Assembly (NCBI GenBank): GCA_023634235.1
Contig: JAMKCF010000011.1
Span: 6,863,218 to 6,927,217, forward strand
Direction of reading: 5' to 3'
Source of the DNA: Pisaster brevispinus
Lineage: Eukaryota; Echinodermata; Asteroidea; Forcipulatida; Asteriidae
DNA: 64,000 nucleotides
This document shows, one piece after another, positions 54,425-64,000 of this stretch (position 1 is the first letter of the stretch; the number at the start of each line of letters is the position of its first letter). The translations under genes and the position numbers were made by a program. Under the pieces are notes generated by a model. The model had not been told where the DNA came from. It searched no databases and was given only the letters and a program-made list of their open reading frames with translations.

Positions 54425-54820
54425 GTATTTGTATAGCGCCTACTGCAGGCCAGCCTCTAAGCGCTTAACATTCAGTATTTCCTGCAAGGTATTTGGGGCT
54501 ACGTTTGAAGTATGAGACCTACTCCTTTACATAGCACCTTGTAATGGTTTACAAGGTGCTGTGGCGCAATATGCAGCCGATCAAACCAGGAACACCGGGG
54601 CGGACCCCTTCTCTTTTCGATAAGTGCACTGGGTTCTTTTTCGTGCGTTACACAACACACGGGACCAACGGCTTTACGTCCCATCCGAAGGACGAAGCAA
54701 TCATGGTTAAGTGTCTTGCTTAAGGACACAGGTGTCACGACCGGGGCTCGAACCCACACTCTGCTGATCAGAAACACCAGAGCTTGAGTCCAGTGATCTT
54801 ATCCACTCGGCCACGACACG
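54425..54820 (-). mobile_element. tRNA-Ser-derived SINE, full-length minus-strand copy
   Basis: On the minus strand: cgtgtcgtggccgagtggat (tRNA-Ser-like A box), a B box gggttcgagccccgg, then the body ttaagcaagacacttaacca, gacgtaaagccgttggtccc and gattgatcggctgc-type blocks, ending with tgtaaaccattacaaggtgc and a gcgcctactgcag tail. Complete head and body make it the best reference for this SINE family here. It uses a different 3' tail from the 1564 and 33948 copies. Confidence 0.85.
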
Positions 54821-54855
54821 CTTTTTTTCCTTCCACATAAAGTGTGTTTATTTTC

Positions 54856-55193
54856 AGAACAGAAATCACAATCGCCATGGGAACACTGCCCTCGCTGTAC
54901 TACTTGTCTGTAACCAGACGCTGGAAACGGTACTTATTTGCATAACGACTACTCCAACCAAGCAAAATGATCTCCGGTGAATTTGTCACGTACCATCTTA
55001 ACAGCCCCACCTCCTGGGAGAACATTCTCACCGTGTCAAGCTTCTTAAATCAACCTCTGGGTACTCTTGGTGATTCACCAATTTGGTGTTGTCTTTTTCT
55101 TGTTTTCTTTTTCTAGGAGCCAGTCGAATGGTTGGTAACTGAAAAAACTGTTGGGGGGGAGAGACATTCCGGAACCACCGCATTGTTTTCATG
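54856..55193 (+). other. cluster of candidate exons, unassigned
   Basis: An acceptor-like tttattttcag precedes 54857, from where a frame runs open for about 40 codons; an ATG frame at 54968-55116 runs about 49 codons; and a pyrimidine-rich acceptor (ctttttctag) plus a strong donor (catg|gtaagt) delimit an open 77-nt segment at 55117-55193. No protein family is recognised, and minus-strand frames over the same span are equally open. A perfect octamer attTGCAT lies near 54938. Could be a spliced non-coding RNA. Confidence 0.2.
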
Positions 55194-55672
55194 GTAAGTA
55201 AAAAACAACAATTTGTAAAATAATTCACCATAGTTTACCTATGCGATTAATGTTGCCATAGAGATCTATGGCAGAGCAGTGATGCTTTTTCTTTAACACC
55301 TACCCACAAAACATCCATTTAAAAAAAAAACAACAACAACAACAACAAAATGTATTTGCTTATTTTTCAAATCTTCTAATTGAAGTCTAGCAGAAGGTGA
55401 GTTGAAGTTCAGGCCTGATATACTTCATGCCCGGTCACTGCCTTGGTGCCCCTTGAAGTGTTGTCAATAGAAATTGACAATTTCCTCATAGAGAATGAAA
55501 CATCCGGCTTGGAAGTGTTCATGAAACCCTGAAGCTCACAACTCCTTGAACAGGAGTAGCCGTTCAAAACGAAATGCTCACCATTTTTGCAAGGAATTAA
55601 AAGGTATTATACAGGATAAGGTTAAAAAACAGGGTTGTTTAAATTTAGTCTGAAAGCTTACTGATTATGAAT

Positions 55673-55996
55673 TCATACTAGAACCTACTTTTCTGGGAAA
55701 TGTTTCCCTCTGAAATGAACTTGAAGTCATATTGGAGAACACTGTATCTGAAAACCTAAAAAACACACAACAAGCTGATTTTGGTTGTTACAACCCCAAT
55801 TAAGGACAATGTGTTTACATGCTGATGCTTTGTCACTATTTTCTCCAAACTCGACAACGGATTAAGCCCAAATTTTCACAGGTTTGTTATTTCACGTATA
55901 TGGTTGATCAACCACATTTTATGGTTGATCACACAAAACATGAACACTGTCTGTGACTACTTTGTCAGCTCTACCAATCCTGTATAATAACTGTCA
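55673..55996 (-). repeat. dispersed repeat family B, copy 2
   Basis: Inverted relative to 2213-2526 and similar over its whole length (gggaaatgtttccctctgaa, ggacaatgtgtttacatgct, acggattaagccca, gtcagctctaccaatcctgt). The two copies are moderately diverged. Confidence 0.7.
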
Positions 55997-58900
55997 GACT
56001 GTTCTATTTCTGCTTTAACTGTCCGTTTTAGATGCTCTGTAAAAAAGTATTATTGTATCTACCCAAATAATGTTTTTGATCATATCGATTGAAAGGGGCG
56101 TGGTTAACGGTTTTGGCTTCTTACCCAAAGTACAGTTTGTATTTGTCTTGCAAGAACAGGGTCTGGTCATGTATGGGGGGAAGGGGAGGGGGGTAATTGG
56201 CGGACTGTCGACGGACAGAGTGTACTGTCCGAAAAGTTGAGTCCATTGGTCCTTCTCAGAGCCACAAATCACTCAAAAGTTATCTAACTTCTTAGTGTCA
56301 CCTCAATTTTTTTTTAATGTTAAAACTTGGATGTTGTAAAATTAGTCTCATATTTTTGTTGAGTCCCGAGTCACAAATATCCAGTGCGAATCCAAGACGA
56401 GGCTGTCAACTGCGAGTCCCAGTCCAAGTCATTGACCGTCATGACTCAAGACCGAGTCCAAGTCATAACAAATTTGACTCGATTCCGAGTCACAAAGTCG
56501 TTCAACAATGGTGTGGAAATGGAATTAAATTGACTGATTCCCAAAGCCAATAATGGAGTTGCATCTTTAAGTACCCGTGTCGGACTTGATCAAATTTGTC
56601 TGCGTTTGCAATTAATTTAGGGTCTCAGTCATCAGAGAGTATCAAATTGCCTGCCTGTGGGAACAAAACTGTACACGTTTGTCCAGCTTGATTAGTGTAG
56701 AACTTAACCTGTACTGTTTTATGCAGACGGGGTTTCGCGCACAGTGTACAAAGTATGCATGCCTGTACGTTATTAAGAAAACATATGGAGAGTTCCTGGA
56801 GATTAATTATGTTTAATATCCTGTGCATTGCTGGGAAAACCCCTAACCATGTGTTAAAAAGGACCCTGTGTCTACATGAAGGTACACTAGATAGTTCACC
56901 ATGTAGGGCCTATCTGTACATGTCCATGTAGTTTGTTTTTTTACAGGTCTGGTACGGTTTGAGGATTCTTCTGTCCACTTTCAAAACCTTTAAAAAAGAG
57001 ATTATTGTTATTTGTTTTAAAGATGGGGGGGGGGCTGGGGGGAGTGGCGGGAGTCTGGGGAATCTAGGTGGCAGCAGACTTTCCAAAAGTATCGTTTGTT
57101 TTTTGTTGTAACACTTGGACCCCAAATGGAAACCATTCTTTATAATGATTTGGTTCACCCTGGGTAAATAAAAGAAAAAAAACACTAAATAAGTACACAT
57201 GTAGGCATTCAGAGATTATTTAAATTAACTTCAGAAACATCTACCGACAAGCCAGACACCCACATAGTAGTACTGGAAACTATGTTTTTCATGCTTTAAA
57301 GATAAACATGTAGCCTACTGTGTTGTTTTGTTTGTTTTCTTGAAAACAAAAAACAACCAGAAACGTGAGGGGGAACCCTGTTTATGTTAAATGTTTTCAC
57401 CATTAGTTTTCTTTTTTAACCCTGGGAATTAAATTGGAACAAAGGAATCGTAAACAACAATAATTAGTTTTAATAGATTAATTAGTTTGCTATTTGTGGT
57501 GCATTTGTGTGATTGATGGTAAATGTGATTGACTTCATGAAATGATTGTTTCAAGAACAGTCGTTGAAATGCGTTTATGAGAAGCATAGATGAGAGATAT
57601 TCTTGTAGAACTTTCATTAAACATGTTGGTTTACAAATCATACTTTTTTTGATTTGTACATTGCTTTACTAAAGAAATTATTATACAAAAAACCCATTGA
57701 TTTATTGATGATAATAATCGTCAGTAGTATATTCTCGTTAAATAAAATAGACCAACACTATTTACAATGTAACAGGGTATTTCATTTGATATGGAAATAC
57801 ATTCATATTTCCTTTGTATTAATGATATCTCCGACTCTATTCTAGAAACTGCTTTTCTAATTTTCCACTTGAATGGTTAAAAAAAAAAAGGGCAAAGTAA
57901 AAAATAGAAGAAGAAATATTTCAACAGAAATAAATCTCCAACTCGAACGTGCCTCGTCTTGGCTTTTTAGGAATCATCCGGTGCTGGGATTGATTACATG
58001 AAGGTGATAAGTATGTGACAATGAACGAGTCGTCGCTCATAGTGATACGATACCCCTCCTTGTCTGCCTGTGATTCAAATGAAGAAATTTAAGATCTTGA
58101 GGTTTCTCTGGAAGGTCCTTGGCCCGGGTATTAGTTATTTCCGTCGATAAAAGAAGTTTGATACAATGTGACAATGGATACGATTTGGACGAGTTAATTG
58201 TTGCTTCACCGCGAACGCGACTTGGCGGCATTAAGTTAGCCATAACAAATTGAATTTCTAGGGCTGTGCATGCGAGAGACAAGCCATTTTTATTTATTTA
58301 TTTTTTTTCATGGGGAAATAAAAAAGATTGTAATCAAAGTCAGTTGTCCAGCTTCAGAAATGTTTCAATGTTTGTACCTCCAAATTCAATATTTGGACTT
58401 TACATGACAAAAAAATAAAAACCTTTCAAAAATTTTGGCTAATTCACAACCTAAAAGCAGAAAATCCTAAAATCAACAACTTCCCACAAACCATCAATTT
58501 ATTTATTGACACGATTTTAAGTGTTCATGTGTTGTAAAAACCTAACATTAAGTGAGTAAATACCCATTGCCGATGTTGATTGGCACCATCACGCAAATCT
58601 GTCAATGGCTCAATACTTGTTTTGTTTCGTTCTTATAGGACTAGATTATGCCTGTCTGAAGCATCCTCCATGGGATGAGTCATGATTTCCATTGATTTTA
58701 AGGTCAAAGGCCAGCTTGTATTCCAGAGGCCCCGTTCAGGGGATGTCCTCCGCAGAAGTATTGAGCATTATTACGGAAGAGTTTTTCATATGTACAGCAT
58801 GTGGAAATGCTGATGTTTAATTTAATAAAGGTTCGTCCTTAAATTAAAGAGGGTCTCTAGGCTCTAAGGTCAAATTCAGTTTTGTCATGCACTCATTTTC

Positions 58901-59354
58901 TGACAGATGGAGTCCTTAAATGGCAGTGGGAAACAATTACAGGTGTCTAACTTCATGTTAAAATGGTGTGAAATACCATTTTATTTGATAACCCTTAACC
59001 CAGTGCAAAATTTGTTAACATCCAATGACCTCACATGAAACAAATTGGTCCGTACTATTTTGTACAGGGAATTTTTTTTTAGTCAATAAACAAATTTTGA
59101 CGCAATTTAAACTGCGTTGAATTTGAGCTTTTGCTTAATGAAAAGTTCCTGTGTAGATTGTACTAGACATCCAATGATCATGTTTCAAACTTTGCTTTGA
59201 AGAGTAACAAACATAAGGTCATTTTACACAATTTGTTTTAAATTTGCGGTTACAGGCTTGTAACTTTGTCCCCACTTTCATGAGAACTCTTGTCTATTTG
59301 GAAATGAGTGCAAAACTAAATTGACCATGGAACCTTTCTATAAGCTGTGGCATG
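55997..59354. other. intergenic, no gene seen
   Basis: AT-rich sequence. It includes a stretch of degenerate gactc/gagtc words at about 56360-56500 and G-runs near 56176 and 57030. No credible exon was found on either strand. Confidence 0.5.
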
Positions 59355-59700
59355 CAGGGCTCGAATTTGACACTGGACCGCCGGCCAGTAAATTCATGAC
59401 CTGACAAGTCCGCCAGTCTTGTGTTTTTTAATTGAATAATAGCCACTATGTAATATCTTTAATAGAAAGAAATAGTATTCAAATGTTGACCTCGAGTCTA
59501 GTACAATTCTCTTCAGTATCGAGACAAAATAATGAGATACATTGTAATTCTTCTCTTAATAGTGCAATTTGCATATTAAACTGTGTAGAAAGCTCTTTCT
59601 CATGAAGATTCTGGTCTTGTGAAATAAATTCTGGTCCAGTAAACATTTTTAGCAACAAGCCCTGCGGTCTCGTGGAATTTTACCCCAAATTCGAGCCCTG
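59355..59700 (+). mobile_element. CAGGG element family C, intact reference copy
   Basis: A 346-bp element starting cagggctcgaattt and ending aaattcgagccctg (perfect 14-bp inverted ends), flanked by the identical 5-bp sequence gcatg at 59350-59354 and 59701-59705. The interior contains ctggaccgccggccagtaaa and gccagtcttgtgtttttt. No coding capacity. Short CAGGG ends with 5-bp duplications suggest a hAT-like (hAT5-type) origin, which is inference. Confidence 0.85.
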
Positions 59701-60429
59701 GCATGGTTCAAATCTATAGAAATCAATATGAGTCTTGGTTTTAAATTCCAGGAAAAACAAATTTAAAACTATTTGACCTTGATACTAGTTTTGAATTCCC
59801 TTTGAGAAATGTTTCTAAAAAAAATCAAATGATAAAATTAATAAGAAAAATGAATCAAGGAAACTGGAGTTCTTTTTCAAATTAATAATGGAATTTAAAC
59901 AAAAAATAGTTTTAAGCGCATCTTCAAAACAACTAGACATAAGTTGGTTTTTTTTTACAAAAACTAGGTTTTCAGCAATTGAAACTAAGTTTGTAAAGTT
60001 TAAAGGTCATGTGAGCTTATCAAGTGTGTCTTTGTTAGCAAAAAGATGTGGGGGAGAAGAAAAAGAAAGTAACAAAACAAATTAAAAATTTACAAAAACA
60101 AGAGGTGTTCTGAGCATTGCTCCGAACAAGTAAAAATGCTAATACTTCCAATTCAACTTAAACAATTGTCTTCCATCACACCTGTCTGGTGGTTTACAGC
60201 TCCTAGAAACATGGTTTCCTACAAATTGAGACTGACTTGGAAGAATAATCAGATTGAAATGATCATTAATATTTTATGCTTAATGTTGTGTGAACAAAGG
60301 GTATGACTTGAGGGTAAGACTTGTCTATTTGTCATTGGGTTTACAACGCGTCGCTCTCAATTTCCTGAAGTTGCTGTACATACAGTGGCTTGGTATTCTC
60401 CTTTGAAATTTACCAAATTATCTCTATAC

Positions 60430-60636
60430 TCACAAGGAAAGTAAATCATTGTTTTTTGGGGGGGGTTTCTTTTGGGGGGGGGAATGTAAATTAAATCCCA
60501 CCCTCATGTTTCTGGCAAACAAATTATATAACCAGCCAATCTGTGAATATATTGTGATGGCCACAACAATAATATCCTCTAGGTTTTTTCCACATTCGTA
60601 CAAACACTCCCCACCGTGACATGATTTGTTATTCAA
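60430..60636 (-). other. candidate exon, weakly tetraspanin-like
   Basis: On the minus strand an acceptor-like ctttatgtggacag precedes a frame that opens TLNNKSCHGGECLYECGKNL and continues into a hydrophobic stretch (DIIVVAITIYSQIGWLYNLF) followed by basic residues. The Cys pattern and the C-x2-L...hydrophobic...Q-x-G arrangement loosely recall the end of a tetraspanin large loop and fourth membrane segment. The C-terminal part is low-complexity Pro/Lys from a C-run. No partner exons were found. Confidence 0.15.
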
Positions 60637-60998
60637 GGTCTGTCCACATAAAGAAACAAATGAACGTTAACCACAATGTACCCGCTAGAAACACACAGTG
60701 CGTAACAATAGTTGTGGATGCGGCTTTTCCCTGTCACTCTGTCTCCCATTAGTGCACTTTATCAACAAAATTTGTTTCTGTTTTGAAGGATAACATCGTT
60801 AGATCTTTAGTTTTTCAGCTGAACCGTAAGTAATACTTTTGTTTGTTCCTCGACTGCATCTCTTGAGAAATACGGTCCTGCAGTCTTCATCACATATGAA
60901 CATCTTATTAAGTAGCATTATTCCTGGAGGTCCTTCTCCCTCTTAGTCGGCAGAATGAACGACTGTAGCCCTCCAGTAAATCTCTTTATTCCTCAATT

Positions 60999-61475
60999 TC
61001 AGCTTTTGTGGTTGTCTTCTGTCTTGGGAAAAATATACATAACAAAAAGCACAGTTAAAAAAAAACCAACATAAGACAAGTCTTGGCCAGTGATTGACTT
61101 CATTCTTCCCCTTAAAAGAACTGGAAAATCTTCCGGGAGTAGAGTCCTTGTGGGGGGTTTAACCTCTTCACTCTCAGATGAATATCTGTACCAATGTCAG
61201 TCTTAGTCTCGCATTTCCTCTTTTACTAATTTCAGCATTTCCGTTTCCTCATCTTCTGTTTTCTTCGAAAGAACACTCCCTTTGGGATGGGCAAACCCCT
61301 TTTTTTTTCACTTCAGTGTTTTAGAATTTAAAGGTACCAGATGTGCTTCTTCACTGTCTTAGAAGGAGGAGGCAGTTTTTTTCTCTGGAAAGTCCCCCGA
61401 GGAGGAAAATTTTGAATTTCTACTGGATAATTTGAAGGAGCAAGCAGGTCATTGACCTGGCTGCTCGTTGAAAGC
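60999..61475 (-). pseudogene. possible decayed coding sequence, family unknown
   Basis: On the minus strand an acceptor-like acatgtacctccag at 61476 is followed by a 48-codon frame to a stop at 61328 (ending KLPPPSKTVKKHIWYL). A second frame from about 61307 reads PKGSVLSKKTEDEETEMLKL, meets two stops at 61203-61205 and 61197-61199, then reads SSESEEVKPPTRTLLPEDFP and on to a stop at 60999. The residue usage looks like real protein, but the frameshift and stops argue for a pseudogene or an overestimate on my part. Confidence 0.2.
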
Positions 61476-62393
61476 CTGGAGGTACATGTAGCAGAACGTC
61501 ATTAGTATCAGACACTGCAAGTCTCGTTTAAATTTTAAAAAATGAGAAAACAAATCGAATGAAGACTTTTTTTTAAATAGCTAAAATTCAAATCTTTTAA
61601 AATTCTATTGAAACAAAATTCTTGAAAAGAAAAAATACTTATGGCAATTTTGTTCCAAAAAGCAATTTTGATTTTCATGTGATCAGCAACTTTCTGCAAC
61701 GGGAGTGTGGCTTTGATTCCCTGAGTGGCAGACCATGGGCTGAGTGTAGCAGTGTGTGATGTCGGGAGCAACAAAAACTTATTTATTACAAAAATAAAGC
61801 GTGATGGCATTTTTCCTCAGTATCTTTATCTATCTTCATTAGCTTTATCTCATGCTGGTGCCGTCATGACATAAATGATGTCATGATGTCTATCGCCTGC
61901 CATCTCGCCCATCTCGCCCCTTGTGGTTATCAGTAACCAGTACATTTATGTACATAACAAGGGGGTGTATGTGTATATTTGTGTATTTGAGTATACACTG
62001 CTGAACACACACACCAGTGTGTGAGTATAACACAAATAGTATTCTTTTACTCCTGATGCAATTAACCAATTAACCAATTTACCATTAAAATTGTTGCAGT
62101 ACCTCTTGCTAGAATATAGAAATCGACCTGCCTCTAGCTACCGGGGAAGGCATCTGCTCTAGAATGGCAGATGTTGTGGGTTGGAAACCAATCTGAGTAT
62201 TGTGCCTGTTGATTGGACTTGGGGGGAAAGTTCCGAGTACACAGTGCTTTACGCACATCGGTGTTAAAAAAAAAACACAAGTAATGTATTTGTATGGTAT
62301 CATCATCATACTGTCTGCTCTTTTGCCTTCTGTTCTGTCTCCATTTCTCCTTATAAAAATTGCCCGTGAGGTCATTAAGATTGTCTCATTTTC

Positions 62394-62513
62394 TCATCTA
62401 CTTGACTTTGTAGTGGAATTCTTAGATCTTCTTGATGAAATTTTGACCTTTCTGTTATCTCTTGGCGTTGTTAAACGGAGCATGTCGGTTTTAAGCTCAA
62501 TCTCTGCGTCACT
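62394..62513 (-). other. open frame with protein-like composition, unassigned
   Basis: A minus-strand frame of 39 codons reading SDAEIELKTDMLRLTTPRDN then RKVKISSRRSKNS, ending in TGA. The antisense frame is hydrophobic, as expected for the complement of a charged protein. No strong splice sites and no recognised family. Confidence 0.15.
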
Positions 62514-62847
62514 TACAAAGTACAACATGTAGACCAGACTTTTGCTTCAAAAGGTCACACATGAACATGTCTTGATTCACATCTTTATTTGTCAACAGCG
62601 AAAGACGTACAAAACCGTAGAACATCGTTAATTTACAAAAAGGTGAATCAAGAGATACTAATGTAGCTTAGTGGAAAAAAATCAAGAAGAAGAAGACAAA
62701 CTGAAAGTACATTAAAGCAAATTTTACAGTAGCTGTGTATACACGTAGACTGTGCAAGTCTCACGCAGTTGAGTAAAGTTAGTGGTAGCTGTAGAATGTT
62801 AAGTATGTTAACAATGTGACATAGTTGGTTAAATACGAGTACATGCC

Positions 62848-63012
62848 CTAGATCGCATCAGAGCTCATTTTCCACTTGGTGCTGAACATCGTAGTGCGCT
62901 GTTGCTCTCCAGCCACGCCCAACATGGTCAAGGGGTTCTTCCGAGGTTGTCGTCTCACAGTTGACCGGTGCCTAATCCCGACTGGTCCCATCCACCGAAG
63001 GCTCCAGATCTG
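62848..63012 (-). other. candidate C-terminal exon, family unknown
   Basis: A minus-strand frame ends at TAG (62848-62850) after RKNPLTMLGVAGEQQRTTMF then STKWKMSSDAI. Base composition drops from GC-rich to AT-rich exactly at the stop, as expected at a coding/3' UTR border. The upstream side is cut by the DNA element at 63023. Family not recognised. Confidence 0.25.
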
Positions 63013-63022
63013 ACTACCACCG

Positions 63023-63733
63023 CGTTTACACTAGATCCAGAAAGGTGGATTGAGATCCGGCATTTTTTTAACGACCGCAGATCAAGATCCTGTGTCGCGT
63101 TTACACCAGCGCTTGATCCGGCTCCGATCCCACTTTTGAACCGGATGTATATTTGTCATGACGTCACCGCTCCTCGCAAAGAGCTCAAAGGTCACGATTA
63201 CAGCGCGCCACTTCTAGAAATAATCATTATCAAGGCGAAGGTAGAATGCAGAAAATACAGTACAGCAAATGATACGGATAACAACGACCATGCAGGTAGA
63301 AATATTTGGTAGATGGGAATTTAAAAAATACAGCAACAAGGCAAGCTCCGAACGTAACGATGTATGTATAAGGACGCTGAAAACAACAAAACGTTTCACA
63401 CACGCACAGTCCATGTGCACACAGCACACACACAAATATAAACAGCGACGGATGTCCCACCAAAGCAAAAAGCGCGCCTTTCGTAGCGAAACTGGAAATG
63501 ACCACATCGAATTGCGGTGTCTGATCCACCTTTGCGTTTACACTTGTATTTGGAATCCACTTTGCCGGATCTGATCCACCAATTGCCGGATTCAACCCTC
63601 CTCGAAAGGTGGATTAAAATTGCCGGATCTTGAACCGGGTCTGATCCGGCTTTTTTGCGTTTACACTAGCCGTTAATCCACATTGCCGGATCAGACCCGG
63701 GTCTGATCCACCTTTCTGGATCTAGTGTAAACG
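63023..63733. mobile_element. MITE with long inverted repeats
   Basis: Inverted ends of 28 bp or more begin cgtttacactagatccagaa at both termini. The right side carries further internal copies of ttttgcgtttacactag and of gatccggca/tgccggatc words. The 711-bp interior has short overlapping ORFs on both strands without family resemblance. No clear target duplication was found. Confidence 0.8.
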
Positions 63734-63756
63734 GGGTCTATCGTGACCTGAGGATT

Positions 63757-63898
63757 TCACCTAAGACGGCCAACTCCCGGAGGCTACTCTTCAGCGGTGA
63801 CTGCGGTTCCGTCCACCACGATCAGAGGCGTCGACCCAGCCGCCGAGCCTCCCCCTTACGACCTCAGAACTAAGAACATTCAATGGGCAACCCTATAG
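63757..63898 (+). other. GC-rich open stretch beside the MITE, unassigned
   Basis: A plus frame reads RRPTPGGYSSAVTAVPSTTI then RGVDPAAEPPPYDLRTKNIQ and stops at TAG 63896-63898; it contains a PPPYD (PPxY) motif. Minus-strand frames are open in the same segment. GC content falls sharply after the stop. It may be the other side of the coding region interrupted by the 63023-63733 element. Confidence 0.2.
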
Positions 63899-64000
63899 CA
63901 CCACAGCTTATGTTGATACCGGTATTGGATTCATTTGCTTTTCATCTTTAATTGAGATATGCCTTTACTTTCATTGTATTAATATGTATTTGTAGTAGTT
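63899..64000. other. window end, AT-rich
   Basis: No feature seen. Confidence 0.5.

Noticed and set aside
62200..62532. 110-codon plus-strand hydrophobic frame
   Set aside because: It starts in repeat-like sequence, has no family resemblance, and its hydrophobicity is what the complement of a charged or AT-rich stretch would give.

Overview
This is a eukaryotic (animal) window: AT-rich, with one large intron-split gene, one intronless gene, and a dense background of decayed transposable elements. The closest family matches are animal proteins (ZFR, a MYORG/SITS-binding-protein-like GH31 protein). The tRNA-derived SINEs, Penelope-like retroelement and many short inverted-repeat elements fit an invertebrate deuterostome; my best guess is an echinoderm such as a sea star. 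That assignment is inference and was not tested by any search.

Layout. 1-3787 is intergenic, with a minus-strand tRNA-Ser-derived SINE and a dispersed repeat. 3788-6007 (minus) is a single-exon type II membrane protein with a GH31 glycosidase-like domain whose two catalytic aspartates appear to be replaced, so it is probably a pseudo-glycosidase. 6008-12625 separates this gene from a divergently oriented one and holds several MITE-like elements, including a 1 kb element with Tc1/mariner-type ends.

12626-41826 (plus) is a complete orthologue of ZFR (zinc finger RNA-binding protein). I could join 20 coding exons by canonical GT/AG sites with matching phases into one open frame of 3003 nt (1000 residues plus stop): an N-terminal Tyr/Gln/Thr/Ala-rich region, three U1-type C2H2 zinc fingers, an Arg/Glu-rich charged segment, and a C-terminal DZF domain. 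Its introns carry a Penelope-like retroelement with an in-frame amplified reverse-transcriptase segment (intron 4), SINEs, MITEs, an array of short C-run/G-run palindromes (intron 14), and an unusual repeat made from the 3' end of exon 16 with its 5' splice site (intron 16).

41827-64000 is mostly non-coding: the probable ZFR 3' UTR, dispersed repeats, a 60-bp tandem array, SINEs, and a family of CAGGG...CCCTG elements with 5-bp target duplications. A few short open stretches with plausible splice sites or composition shifts (54856-55193, 60430-60636, 60999-61475, 62394-62513, 62848-63012, 63757-63898) may be exons or remnants of unrecognised genes; all are weak. The two solid genes have no evident functional link: one acts on RNA, the other is membrane-anchored in the secretory pathway.
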